Source: Alteribacter keqinensis (GTDB taxonomy: Bacteria > Bacillota > Bacilli > Bacillales > Salisediminibacteriaceae). From it: a DNA stretch of 64,000 bases. Position 1 is the stretch's first letter, and each line of letters starts with the position of its first letter. The notes under the pieces are model-generated. The model had not been told where the DNA came from. It ran no database searches and saw nothing but the letters and a program-made list of their open reading frames with translations. Positions 45,777 through 54,432 of the stretch are shown in pieces. A program made the translations under genes and the position numbers. The stretch covers positions 2,330,113 to 2,394,112 of the forward strand of contig NZ_RHIB01000001.1 in the NCBI RefSeq assembly GCF_003710255.1. Direction: 5' to 3'.

Positions 45777-46202
45777 TTATTTTTTTGCGCGCTTGTTAAG
45801 ATCTGCTTGAATCTCATTAGACTGTTTTAACCAGCCCTTAAGTTTTTCTTCAAGCGTGTTGAAGCCTTGTGGCTTTTCGTTTGTGTGGCGTTTCGCTCCG
45901 CCACCGCCGCCCTGGCCTTGGCGCTTTGGACGCTCTGTGCGTGCCGGACGCTCAGGTTTTGGCTGAGTTTCGCGGATAGAAAGAGAGATCTTGCCGGACT
46001 CTTCGTCTACGCTTAGAATTTTAACTTTTACTTCGTCACCAACAGAAAGGTGCTCGTTAATATCTTTAACGAAACCGTGAGCGATGTGTGAGATGTGAAC
46101 AAGACCTTGTTTTTGATCGTCTAATGCTACGAACGCACCAAAAGGCTTAATCCCAGTAACTTTTCCTTCGACAATGCTGCCTACTTCATATTTACCTGAC
46201 AT
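45777..46202 (-). CDS. yugI: S1 domain RNA-binding protein (general stress protein 13 family)
   Basis: A 141-residue protein. Residues 1-75 form one S1 RNA-binding domain (YEVGSIVEGKVTGIKPFGAF, then LVHISHIAHGFVKDI and VGDEVKVKILSVD). A basic, Pro/Gly/Arg-rich tail follows (about 77-105, RPKRQGQGGGGGAKR) and a helical end. Relatives (YugI/GSP13/CvfD) associate with ribosomes and affect translation under stress. GGAGTTGTTCTC precedes the ATG. The neighbour on its 5' side in B. subtilis is alaT; here an SNF transporter gene and repeat DNA intervene. Confidence 0.92.
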   Translation of the reverse strand: MSGKYEVGSIVEGKVTGIKPFGAFVALDDQKQGLVHISHIAHGFVKDINEHLSVGDEVKVKILSVDEESGKISLSIRETQPKPERPARTERPKRQGQGGGGGAKRHTNEKPQGFNTLEEKLKGWLKQSNEIQADLNKRAKK

Positions 46203-46416
46203 GAGAACAACTCCTATAGCTATTTATTAACTGGTTAATTATATCACAGCTTTTCTTTTGTGACAAAAAGGTAAATTTTCCATTGTTCCTAAATTCATAC
46301 ATCACGCTGGAACTAACCTTGTCTTTTATAACATAATCTTACTGATCGGTCAATTGTGGCCGGATCTTAAAAACTCCGTTGTTTCCTTAATAGTGCCTTC
46401 TAACGAGGATTAACAG

Positions 46417-46466
46417 ATGAAGCCGGCATACCCTGCGCATTCCACGGGGGCTGGGGGACTTCCTTC
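46417..46466. repeat. Dispersed repeat remnant upstream of the SNF gene
   Basis: ATGAAGCCGGCATACCCTG followed by CATTCCACGGGGGCTGG is a diverged copy of the left half seen at 1873 and 61881. The rest of the gene-free stretch 46203-46631 shows only AT-rich DNA with no clear feature. Confidence 0.55.
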
Positions 46467-46631
46467 TCTTACTTGTCCACATTTACATAATTTGAGATGC
46501 GAGTGTTTAACAATGAATGCCAGAGGAAAACTTCCGTTGACATTAGTGATGCAACGCTTTATAGTAGAAAAATATTGCAGAAAAAACGACACTTTTCTGA
46601 TAAATACATTGCGTTAGAGGAGGTACTGACT

Positions 46632-47984
46632 ATGTCCCAAAAGCAAGATCAGTGGACATCCAAACTTGGATTTATTTTAGCTGCAGCTGGTTCGGCTATC
46701 GGACTCGGTGCAATTTGGAAGCTGCCCTATGTGGCAGGTACCAGTGGCGGTGGTGCATTCTTTCTTATCTTCTTATTATTTACGATCTTCTTAGGACTGC
46801 CACTATTGCTTACGGAGTTTACGATTGGGCGGAAAACCCAGCACGAAGCAGTTACAGCATACCGGATGCTTGCTCCAGGTACATTCTGGCACTGGATTGG
46901 AAAGCTTGGTGTAGCTACATCATTTTTCCTTCTCTCTTTCTACAGTGTAGTAGGGGGTTGGATTGTTGTTTACTTTGCCCGCTCGATTACTGAAGGAATA
47001 GGCGGAAGGGGTGCTGAGGAGTTCGAGCAGTTATTCGGGCAGACCATCAGCAGCCCTGTCCTTGCTATATCCGCTCACTTAATTTTCATGCTCATGACCA
47101 TCCTTGTCGTTCAAGGCGGTGTGCAAAAAGGGATCGAGCGTGTAAGTAAGCTGATGATGCCGGCTTTGTTTATTCTGTTCATTATTATTGTTATTCGCTC
47201 TGTGACGTTGCCCGGGGCAATGGAAGGTGTGGAGTTTTTCCTCCTCCCTGACTTTTCATCTGTTACAGGACAAACCGTACTTTATGCCCTCGGACAGGCA
47301 TTCTTCAGTTTAAGCCTGGGTGTTTCCATCATGGTGACGTACAGTTCGTACCTGAAGTCAAATGAAAGCCTGCCGCGCTCAGCGGTTTCCATTGTCGGAC
47401 TGACGATCTTTATTTCTATTCTCGCAGGGCTGGCTATTTTCCCGGCCGTCTTCTCATTCGGGCTCGAGCCTGCAGAAGGACCGCCGCTTATTTTCATCGT
47501 ACTGCCGACTGTTTTCAGTGAAATCCCACTAGGCGGTGTGTTCTTTGTGGCCTTTATGGCACTCTTGTTGTTCGCAACATTAACATCAGCATTCTCATTG
47601 CTTGAAATGGTTGTTGCATCTGTGACGAAAAACGATCCTGCCAAGCGTAAGAAAGCAGCATGGGCCTGCGGACTTCTTATTTTCGTAATGGGGATTCCAT
47701 CAGCCTTGTCCTACGGGATAATGGACGATGTTCTCATTTTTGGAATGACGTTCTTTGATGCACTCGATTATCTTGTGAGTAATATCATGCTGCCGTTAGG
47801 TGCTCTGCTTATTGCTATTTTTGCACCGCTTAAGATTAAGAAAGATGACCTGTATGAAGAAATGCAGAAAGGATCTGCATTCAAGCGAAGTTTATTTAAC
47901 CTCTGGTACGTCCTGGTTAAATTTGTCGTTCCAATTGCAATCGTACTTGCATTCCTCAATACAATCATTCGCGGCGGCGTTTAA
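46632..47984 (+). CDS. Sodium:neurotransmitter symporter (SNF) family transporter
   Basis: A 450-residue NSS transporter with about eleven or twelve helices. Helix 1 carries the Na+/substrate motif AAAGSAIGLGAIWKLPYVAG (about 16-35), and helix 6 the unwound SLGVSIMVTYSSYL (about 222-235). Members move an amino acid, often Trp, Tyr, Leu or Ala, with Na+, which suits a Na+-cycling cell. The start at 46632 (MSQKQDQWTSKLGF) has GAGGAGGT upstream; a longer frame to 46497 lacks a site and codes implausible sequence. The gene sits between yugI and alaT homologs and is flanked by repeats, which suggests an insertion into the conserved block. Confidence 0.93.
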   Translation: MSQKQDQWTSKLGFILAAAGSAIGLGAIWKLPYVAGTSGGGAFFLIFLLFTIFLGLPLLLTEFTIGRKTQHEAVTAYRMLAPGTFWHWIGKLGVATSFFLLSFYSVVGGWIVVYFARSITEGIGGRGAEEFEQLFGQTISSPVLAISAHLIFMLMTILVVQGGVQKGIERVSKLMMPALFILFIIIVIRSVTLPGAMEGVEFFLLPDFSSVTGQTVLYALGQAFFSLSLGVSIMVTYSSYLKSNESLPRSAVSIVGLTIFISILAGLAIFPAVFSFGLEPAEGPPLIFIVLPTVFSEIPLGGVFFVAFMALLLFATLTSAFSLLEMVVASVTKNDPAKRKKAAWACGLLIFVMGIPSALSYGIMDDVLIFGMTFFDALDYLVSNIMLPLGALLIAIFAPLKIKKDDLYEEMQKGSAFKRSLFNLWYVLVKFVVPIAIVLAFLNTIIRGGV

Positions 47985-48009
47985 GAGAACTGTTTTGGGG
48001 TTTTGGGGT

Positions 48010-48034
48010 CTGTCCCCCGAACAATTGTGTAAAT
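48010..48034. repeat. 25-nt dispersed repeat, copy 1
   Basis: The 25 nt beginning CTGTCCCCCGAACAATTGTG are identical to the reverse complement of 54433-54457. It lies 25 bp after the SNF stop. Confidence 0.85.
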
Positions 48035-48137
48035 GAGCAGTTTGGGATTGACATGTTAAGAAATTTTGATTCTAATGTATAGACTTCAGTAGGCTGGGTA
48101 CAATGTTTGGTGTATACAATCTTGTATTCCCCCTTTA

Positions 48138-48187
48138 ACGAGGCAGAAGAAGCGGCATTTCAACCGCGCTTCTGCCTCGTTTTTTTG
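48138..48187 (+). terminator. Terminator downstream of the SNF gene
   Basis: ACGAGGCAGAAG pairs with CTTCTGCCTCGT around a 19-nt loop, followed by TTTTTTTG. Confidence 0.88.
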
Positions 48188-48201
48188 TGTGTAATTATAC
48201 G

Positions 48202-48241
48202 AAAAAAGCCAGTGAGGAGATTTTCCTCTGCTGGCTTTTTT
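48202..48241. terminator. Bidirectional terminator before the alaT stop
   Basis: AAAAAAGCCAG and CTGGCTTTTTT flank a GAGGA/TCCTC inner stem, giving T-runs in both directions. It can end both the plus-strand transcript and alaT. Confidence 0.9.
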
Positions 48242-48245
48242 GCAA

Positions 48246-49409
48246 TTATTTTATTTCCTTTAAGAAAGAATCGATCCGGTCCACTGCCTCCTCAAGCTGG
48301 GAAAGCGATGTAGCGTAGGAACAGCGGATGTGTCCTTCTCCGCCTTCCCCGAATACGTTACCTGGGACGACCGCTATCCGCTCGGCAAACAGCAGTTTTT
48401 CAGCAAAAGATTCTGAGGACAGCCCTGTTGATTTAATAGAAGGAAATGCGTAGAACGCCCCTCCCGGTGTATGACAGTCGAGACCGATGTCCTTTAACGA
48501 GCTCACAAAGAAGTTTCGCCGCTGTCTGTAGCTCTCAACCATTTCGAGCATTTCATCTTTCCCGTTTCTCAGCGCCTCAAGTGCCCCGTACTGTGCCATT
48601 GTTGACGCACACATCATGGCATACTGGTGAATTTTCAGCATGCCTGCTGCAATTGGAGCCGGCGCACAGACGTACCCAAGACGCCAGCCGGTCATGGCAA
48701 AGGCTTTTGAAAACCCGCTGATTAATACGGTTCGCTCCCTCATTCCTTTAAGGGCAGGAACACTGACATGCCGACCGTCGTATGTCATCTCTGCATAAAT
48801 CTCGTCAGAGTAAACAATCAGATCGTGCTTCTCAATAACAGTGGCCACCTGTTCGAGCTCTTCTTTGGTCATCACCGTTCCTGTAGGGTTGTTAGGAAAG
48901 CATAACAGGATACCACGTGTGCGGTCCGTTACCCGCTCTGCAATCTGGTCTGCCGTAACCTTGAAGCCATTTTCAATCGACGTGGGTACAGAAACCGGCA
49001 CGCCTCCGATTAACGAAACGAGAGGCGCATACGATACGAAGCTCGGTTCCACTACGAGCACCTCATCACCGGGGTTTACTGTGGAGCGCATAGCAAGATC
49101 AATGGCTTCACTTGCCCCGGCTGTAACTATGACTTCATTTTCAGGATCATAAGGAGTATGAAATTCCCGGTTTAAGTAACGGCTGATTTCCTCTCGCAGC
49201 TCCAGTATCCCGGCATTGGCCGTGTAGGAAGTCATACCCCGCTCTAATGAGGCTATGCTTGCTTCACGAATATTCCACGGAGTAGCATAATCAGGCTCCC
49301 CGACCCCTAGAGAAATAATGTTGTCCATAGAAGAGGCCAGATCGAAAAACTTCCGGATTCCCGACGGTTGTATACGTTCAACGGCTTCGGACAAATAGTG
49401 ATTGGTCAT
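48246..49409 (-). CDS. alaT: PLP aminotransferase, alanine transaminase AlaT
   Basis: A 387-residue fold-type I aminotransferase. Substrate-side residues appear in ISLGVGEPDYATPW (about 32-45), the cofactor site in CFPNNPTGTVMT (about 168-179), and the PLP lysine in SGFSKAFAMTGWRLGY (about 230-245). The ATG overlaps the stop of the Lrp-type gene (ATGA). In B. subtilis the matching alaR-alaT pair makes alanine from pyruvate. Position and partner support the same role here. Confidence 0.9.
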   Translation of the reverse strand: MTNHYLSEAVERIQPSGIRKFFDLASSMDNIISLGVGEPDYATPWNIREASIASLERGMTSYTANAGILELREEISRYLNREFHTPYDPENEVIVTAGASEAIDLAMRSTVNPGDEVLVVEPSFVSYAPLVSLIGGVPVSVPTSIENGFKVTADQIAERVTDRTRGILLCFPNNPTGTVMTKEELEQVATVIEKHDLIVYSDEIYAEMTYDGRHVSVPALKGMRERTVLISGFSKAFAMTGWRLGYVCAPAPIAAGMLKIHQYAMMCASTMAQYGALEALRNGKDEMLEMVESYRQRRNFFVSSLKDIGLDCHTPGGAFYAFPSIKSTGLSSESFAEKLLFAERIAVVPGNVFGEGGEGHIRCSYATSLSQLEEAVDRIDSFLKEIK

Positions 49410-49897
49410 GGAGACACCACGATGCGGTGATCTTCGTCTCCATCTTCAAAAACAACACCGTCATGCTTGTATTTTTTCAGCTGGAAGTGTGTGGTGGTTG
49501 AAAGAACAGATTCCAGTGTAGACAGCTTTTCAGATACAAACTGACCCACTTCGGACATCGTTCTCCCTTCAATGACGACACTTAAGTCATACGTGCCTGA
49601 CATGAGATAAAGAGCTTTTACCTCCTTAAAACGGTAGATACGCTCAGCTACTTCATCAAAGCCTACACCTCTTTTCGGCTGTACTTTTACATCAATCATC
49701 GCTGTAATCCCTTCAGGGCTGTCCACCTTTGTCCAGTCAACAATCCCGGAGTAACCAAGGATCACCTTGCGTTTTTCAAGGGCCCTCATCATATCCTCAA
49801 TTTCCTCTTCAGAAACATCAAGCATTTTAGCAATTGTTTTTACCGGCATACGCCCGTCTTTTTCAAGCAGACGAAGCAGTTCCATTTCCTTATCCAA
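49406..49897 (-). CDS. alaR: Lrp/AsnC-family transcriptional regulator AlaR
   Basis: A 163-residue regulator with an N-terminal winged helix (LLEKDGRMPVKTIAKMLDVSEEEIEDMM, quoted as RMPVKTIAKMLDVSEEEIE, about 15-33) and a C-terminal RAM ligand-sensing domain (about 70-145). The start is TTG 49897, set by AAAGGAG 8 nt upstream. Being transcribed with alaT, it probably regulates that gene in response to an amino acid, as AlaR does in B. subtilis. Confidence 0.88.
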   Translation of the reverse strand: MDKEMELLRLLEKDGRMPVKTIAKMLDVSEEEIEDMMRALEKRKVILGYSGIVDWTKVDSPEGITAMIDVKVQPKRGVGFDEVAERIYRFKEVKALYLMSGTYDLSVVIEGRTMSEVGQFVSEKLSTLESVLSTTTHFQLKKYKHDGVVFEDGDEDHRIVVSP

Positions 49898-50025
49898 TTG
49901 ACTGACTCCTTTCGACGACTATGTTTTATCAAACCCATTTATGGGAAAAGTAAGTACCGTTCTTCTCCATTGCTCCAACCCTTTTGCATATCGTCTATTT
50001 TAACAGAAAGAGAGGCGTCGTTACT

Positions 50026-50649
50026 ATGGCAACTCCAAACAATAATCCTCATGTAACAGAATATCAGCATGTCGCCCTGTTACTGGTTGATGTGATCAAT
50101 GACTTTGAATTTGCAGACGGGGAAAAGCTGATCCGCTATGCAAAACCTATGGCCGAGAAGATTGCCCGTCTGAAAAAACAGGCAAAAGAACTCAACATAC
50201 CCGTACTGTATATAAATGATAATTACGGGCGCTGGCAGTCTGATTTTCAGGCCCTTGTGGACCATTGCATTCAGGAAGACGTACGGGGTCATGAAATTAC
50301 GAAGCTTCTTGAGCCTGAAGATGACGATTATTTCGTTTTAAAGCCCCAGTTTTCAGCTTTTTTCAACACTCCACTGGATCTTCTCCTTGAATACCTGAAC
50401 GTCAAATCCCTCATCATTACAGGGGTAGCAGGAAACATGTGCGTGCATTTCACAGCGAATGACGCCTACATGCGGGGCTATAAGCTCTATCTCCCTTCAG
50501 ACTGTACCGCATCCAATCATGAAGAGGATAACCGTGAAGCCCTCGACCTAATGGAGCATGTGCTCCAAGCCGATACCACCCCATCAGATAAAATCGATCT
50601 TGAAGCAATTAAGTATTATTGGAGAGATAAGAAAAAGGATGTTCGATAA
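50026..50649 (+). CDS. Isochorismatase-family cysteine hydrolase
   Basis: A 207-residue hydrolase with the family triad: Asp in LLLVDVINDFEF (about 19-30), Lys in FVLKPQFSAFFN (about 104-115) and Cys in ITGVAGNMCVHFTANDA (about 133-149). Relatives include nicotinamidase and various amidases. The zinc-ligand pattern of nicotinamidases is not evident, so I do not name a substrate. The start at 50026 (MATPNNNPHV) has AGAGAGG upstream and is preferred to 49984. It is single and divergent from alaR, with its own terminator. Confidence 0.87.
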   Translation: MATPNNNPHVTEYQHVALLLVDVINDFEFADGEKLIRYAKPMAEKIARLKKQAKELNIPVLYINDNYGRWQSDFQALVDHCIQEDVRGHEITKLLEPEDDDYFVLKPQFSAFFNTPLDLLLEYLNVKSLIITGVAGNMCVHFTANDAYMRGYKLYLPSDCTASNHEEDNREALDLMEHVLQADTTPSDKIDLEAIKYYWRDKKKDVR

Positions 50650-50668
50650 TTCGAACATCCTCTTCTTT
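50637..50668 (+). terminator. Terminator overlapping the hydrolase stop
   Basis: GGATGTTCG pairs with CGAACATCC over a 6-nt loop, followed by TCTTCTTT. The stop codon lies in the loop. Confidence 0.75.
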
Positions 50669-50752
50669 GAGCTTTTATCGGTCCATTTCAACCTTTTACC
50701 GGTCTAATTAAAGGTTTTATCCGTCTAATCCGGCCGGATATCGGTCATTCGA
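50669..50752. repeat. 21-bp tandem repeat array E (four units)
   Basis: Four 21-bp units starting at 50669, 50690, 50711 and 50732. The core is CTTTTACCGGTCTAAT with substitutions and no indel. It lies in the convergent gap between the hydrolase gene and fixX. Confidence 0.8.
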
Positions 50753-50799
50753 CAAATTTCACTATAAACACCCAGCCTAACCAGGTCCGATTACTATCC

Positions 50800-51081
50800 T
50801 CACGCCAGCCTGAAGACAATACCGTGCCCGCCTTTCGGGTATTCCCACTTAATATTGTCAGCAGGACAACCGATCCTGCAGCTGCCGCATTCGTGGCATC
50901 CCTCATAGCCCACGTGCATCCGGTCCCCTTCCCACTTATAGACATCTGCCGGGCAAAAAATCGTACAATCTTTATCCGGGCACGATGTAAGACACACATT
51001 TTCGTCCTTTACCTCAAGATGTGACTTTGTGTCACAGCGGAAACGGACAAGGTACTGTTTCTCTTCAATCGTTTTAGCCAT
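50800..51081 (-). CDS. fixX: Ferredoxin-like protein FixX
   Basis: A 93-residue FixX-type ferredoxin with the cysteines of a 4Fe-4S centre in GCHECGSCRIGCP (about 60-72) and further Cys in CLTSCPDKDCTIFCP (about 30-44). It partners with FixC as in ETF-quinone oxidoreductase, where the two are fused in eukaryotes. The start at 51081 shares one base with the fixC stop (TAATG) and has GGAAGGTGATG upstream. It is the last gene of fixABCX. Confidence 0.92.
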   Translation of the reverse strand: MAKTIEEKQYLVRFRCDTKSHLEVKDENVCLTSCPDKDCTIFCPADVYKWEGDRMHVGYEGCHECGSCRIGCPADNIKWEYPKGGHGIVFRLA

Positions 51082-52376
51082 TATTTCATCACCTTCCATG
51101 CTCGGTATAAATCCTTGGCAACGGCGATTTTTCCTTTCCCTTCGGTAATACTTTTAATGATCCTGCTCTGCTTTTCTTTTTTCGGACTTCCGTCCACGGT
51201 AAAAAAGGAATTGGCTGCCTTATTCATCATTGGAATGTAGTCGGTAAAATACTGTGGATGTTCTTCAAAGGTATGGGTGACATCTTTATATTTTTTCAGA
51301 TCTTTTCCAATGAAACTGTTGTACAGCTCTTTTCGATAAGAATCCAGTGTGCGCTCTGTAAAGTCATCCAGTTCTTTTGCCCTAACGATGGCTTCAGCGG
51401 CCATCTTCCCTGAGCTCATTGCCATGTTTGAGCCTTCCCTGTGAATGGCGTTTACAAACTGGGCTGCGTCACCGACAATCATGACACCGTTGCCTACCAG
51501 ACGGGGAACCGATTTGTAGCCTCCTTCAGGAATGAGGTGGGCAAGATATTCCGATGTCTCTCCCCCTTCAATATAGGGACGGATCATCGGATGTTCCTTT
51601 ACATACTCGAGGAGGTGATACGGCTTGAGTTTTTTCTTGATCATGCCGGATAACGTCGTCCCAACGCCAATGTTCAGACTGTCTTTATTCGTGTAAAGAA
51701 ACGCTGTTCCCAGCAGTCCCTGAGTGGAATCCCCGAAAATCTCCACACTCACACCCTGATCGTCAGCTACATTGAATCGTTCATTAATTGTTTTCTTCGG
51801 CAAATTCAATACTTCCATTACAGTAAGTGCGACTTCATCCGGCTTCCATTCTTTATGAAAACCGAGGCTTTTTCCTAGCAGAGAGTTCACTCCGTCAGCC
51901 AAAACAACGACGTCTGCATACACATCTCCGTCGGGCCGGTCAGTCCTGACACCGACAACCCGATTGTCTTCCACAATACATTCAGTGACGACAGTTTCAT
52001 TGATAAGAAGAGCTCCCTGCTCCACCGCTTTACCGGCAAACCAGCGGTCAAATTTAGCCCGGAGAACCGTGAAGTTATTAAACGGTTCTTTTCCCCATTC
52101 AAGTCCTTTATAGCTCGTCGTCACCATGGATTCTTTATCCAAAAACCAGAACCGCTGCTCGACGACCGGGCGCTCCAGCGGGGCTTCTTTCCAAAATTCA
52201 GGAATAATCTCTTCCATCTGCTTCCGGTAGAGAATCCCGCCCATCACGTTCTTTGATCCCGGGTATTCTCCCCTTTCAATAAGGAGCACATTAAGACCGG
52301 CTTTTGCCGCTGTGTACGCACAGCTCGTTCCGGCAGGACCTGCTCCTACAACAATCACATCGAATTTATCAGCCAC
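51081..52376 (-). CDS. fixC: FAD-dependent oxidoreductase FixC (ETF-quinone oxidoreductase type)
   Basis: A 431-residue flavoprotein. The dinucleotide-binding motif is VVGAGPAGTSCAYTAAKAG (about 9-27), followed by LIERGEYPGSKNVMGG (about 32-47), and the second FAD motif is GNGVMIVGDAAQFVNAIHREG, quoted as VMIVGDAAQFVNAIHREG (about 294-311). It takes electrons from FixAB and, with FixX, delivers them to quinone at the membrane. The start is GTG 52376 with GGAAGGGG upstream. It overlaps fixB by 8 bp. Confidence 0.93.
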   Translation of the reverse strand: MADKFDVIVVGAGPAGTSCAYTAAKAGLNVLLIERGEYPGSKNVMGGILYRKQMEEIIPEFWKEAPLERPVVEQRFWFLDKESMVTTSYKGLEWGKEPFNNFTVLRAKFDRWFAGKAVEQGALLINETVVTECIVEDNRVVGVRTDRPDGDVYADVVVLADGVNSLLGKSLGFHKEWKPDEVALTVMEVLNLPKKTINERFNVADDQGVSVEIFGDSTQGLLGTAFLYTNKDSLNIGVGTTLSGMIKKKLKPYHLLEYVKEHPMIRPYIEGGETSEYLAHLIPEGGYKSVPRLVGNGVMIVGDAAQFVNAIHREGSNMAMSSGKMAAEAIVRAKELDDFTERTLDSYRKELYNSFIGKDLKKYKDVTHTFEEHPQYFTDYIPMMNKAANSFFTVDGSPKKEKQSRIIKSITEGKGKIAVAKDLYRAWKVMK

Positions 52377-53415
52377 GAGAAGTCACCCCTTCCTCGGTTT
52401 CACTATGAGACAGTGCTTCCTTAAAGGCGGTTGTAAGCATGGGAACAACGGTGAAGGCATCCGCCACGATGCCGTAGTGGGCTGCCTGGAAAATGGGAGC
52501 TTCCCTGTCGTTGTTTATGGCTATGATCAGTTCCGAGTTTTGCATCCCCACAAGGTGCTGGATAGCCCCGGATATGCCTATGGCGATATATACTTTCGGA
52601 GTAACCGTCACCCCCGTCTGCCCAACCTGGTGATCATGACCGCAAATACCTGCTTCAACTACATCGCGGCTGGCTCCTAGTGAGGCATTTAACGTTTCAG
52701 CCAGTTCCCGGACCATGGCAAATCCTTTTTCATCCTTTATGCCTTTCCCGGCAGCCACTATAACGCTCGCCTCTTCCAGGTTCACTGCTTTTTTTGCATC
52801 CTTCACAATTTTGAGCACCTTAGTCTGGAGATCTTCTTCTTTCACATTGATTGTTTCTTCAATGACTTCTCCGGTCCTTCCAGCCTGAAGCGGGAGGCGT
52901 TTGATTACTTTCGGTCTTACAGTAGCCATCTGGGGCCTGTGCTTTTTACAGAGGATGGTCGCCATAATGTTCCCTCCAAATGCAGGGCGGCTTGCTTCGA
53001 ACAGACGCTTTTCCACATCTACATCCATCAGCGTCGTATCTGCAGTAAGACCGCAGAGGACATCTGTAGCTACAGCACTGGCCAGATCTTTTCCGTTAGA
53101 CGTTGCTCCGTAAAGAAAAATCTCCGGCTTATATTTTCGCACCAGGTCACCGACAGCCGTCATGTACGTTTCTGTACGGTAATAATGAAGCACGGGGTCA
53201 TCGATCAGGTAGACTTTATCGGCACCTGCTTCAAACACGTCTTTTGTAAGTGACTTAACCTCTTCACCAAGGAGAACACCACACAAATCCACTTCAAGTT
53301 TATCCGCCAGGTCCCTTCCCGCAGCCAGGAGCTCAAGGCCGACATCAAGAAGCTGTCCTTTTTTTTGTTCAATGTACACCCATACTCCGCGGTAGTCATC
53401 AATATTAACTCTCAT
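52369..53415 (-). CDS. fixB: Electron transfer flavoprotein alpha subunit FixB
   Basis: A 348-residue FixB/EtfA protein. The C-terminal FAD domain is clear: SVIVAAGKGIKDEKGFAMVR (about 223-242), GASRDVVEAG (about 252-261), HQVGQTGVTVTPKVYIAIGI, quoted as QVGQTGVTVTPKVYIAIG (about 268-285), and INNDREAPIFQAAHYGIVAD (about 302-321). The start is set at 53415 (MRVNIDDYRGVWVY), 4 bp after the fixA stop; a frame to 53451 overlaps fixA. It forms the FAD-binding heterodimer with FixA. Confidence 0.92.
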   Translation of the reverse strand: MRVNIDDYRGVWVYIEQKKGQLLDVGLELLAAGRDLADKLEVDLCGVLLGEEVKSLTKDVFEAGADKVYLIDDPVLHYYRTETYMTAVGDLVRKYKPEIFLYGATSNGKDLASAVATDVLCGLTADTTLMDVDVEKRLFEASRPAFGGNIMATILCKKHRPQMATVRPKVIKRLPLQAGRTGEVIEETINVKEEDLQTKVLKIVKDAKKAVNLEEASVIVAAGKGIKDEKGFAMVRELAETLNASLGASRDVVEAGICGHDHQVGQTGVTVTPKVYIAIGISGAIQHLVGMQNSELIIAINNDREAPIFQAAHYGIVADAFTVVPMLTTAFKEALSHSETEEGVTSRG

Positions 53416-53419
53416 GCCT

Positions 53420-54244
53420 TCAATCGCCGCCTTTCCCTGCAAACAGTTCACGTTCTTTCAGCAGTACACCCAACACGTCTTTTACTTGCTGTCCGGCCTC
53501 GCCTTCAAAAAGCGTTGCACCTTTACTTTTTTCCGGAGGCCACATTTTCCCTACAATGGTCGGTGATCCTTTCAGGCCGAGCTGCTTAATGTCTACATCC
53601 TCTAAATCGTCCACTGTCCAGATCGATGGCTCATAGCGGGCAGCCCGGATCATGTTTGGAAGAGGAGAGTAGCTTACATCGTTGATTTCTTTTTCTACTG
53701 TTAAAAGACATGGAAGGGCTGATTCAATTAGCTCGTATCCTTCTTCTACTTTTCGATGGACCTGAATACGCTGTTCTTTTCGATTTACCTCCGCTACTTT
53801 GTTTACGCAGGTAAGTGGTGAAATCCCGAGCCTTCTGGCAATACCGGGCCCGGTTTGTCCCGTATCACCGTCAATAGCGTGCTTTCCGCATAAAATAAGG
53901 TCGACTCCTTCAAGCTTTTGGATTCTCTCTATGGCTTTGTATAGAGCGTAGCTCGTGGCAAGGGTATCTGCTCCGGCAAAACGCCTGTCAGAGATGAGGA
54001 TTCCTTCATCTGCGCCGATTTCCACACATTTTCGTATGGCGTTTTTGGCCTGGGGAGGCCCCATGGAAAGAACGGTTACTTTTCCACCGTGTACTTCTCT
54101 CAGTCTCACTGCTTCTTCTACAGCGTGGGCATCATATGGATTTAAAATTGCCGGTGCACTGGAGCGGTCGAGAGTATTCGTTTTCGGGTTTACTTTAATG
54201 ATCTTCGTATCCGGTACCTGCTTAATGCATACGAGGATGTGCAA
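53420..54244 (-). CDS. fixA: Electron transfer flavoprotein beta subunit FixA
   Basis: A 274-residue FixA/EtfB protein. It opens HILVCIKQVPDTKI and continues NPYDAHAVEEAVRL (about 35-48), SMGPPQAKNAIRKCVEIGAD, quoted as MGPPQAKNAIRKC (about 59-71), and CGKHAIDGDTGQTGPGIA (about 113-130). The start is placed at TTG 54244 because the family begins at this point and AAAGGGTG lies 9-11 nt before it; upstream in-frame ATGs lack a ribosome site. It leads fixABCX. In bifurcating relatives FixAB oxidises NADH, sending electrons to quinone (FixCX) and to ferredoxin or flavodoxin. Confidence 0.9.
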   Translation of the reverse strand: MHILVCIKQVPDTKIIKVNPKTNTLDRSSAPAILNPYDAHAVEEAVRLREVHGGKVTVLSMGPPQAKNAIRKCVEIGADEGILISDRRFAGADTLATSYALYKAIERIQKLEGVDLILCGKHAIDGDTGQTGPGIARRLGISPLTCVNKVAEVNRKEQRIQVHRKVEEGYELIESALPCLLTVEKEINDVSYSPLPNMIRAARYEPSIWTVDDLEDVDIKQLGLKGSPTIVGKMWPPEKSKGATLFEGEAGQQVKDVLGVLLKERELFAGKGGD

Positions 54245-54432
54245 TGGTTTTTTCACCCTTTCTGACATGAAAATGAAAGCATATATGTGCCTGTTCATGG
54301 TTGAATATTTAACAAGGGCCCGGCCTTTGTGCATCGATTCACGTATAGGCAGAGGCAGCCACTTTGCTTTCATATATATATGTGACAAAAACAGACTTAT
54401 TCGGGTGACAAACCCCCCTCCCCAAAAAACCG

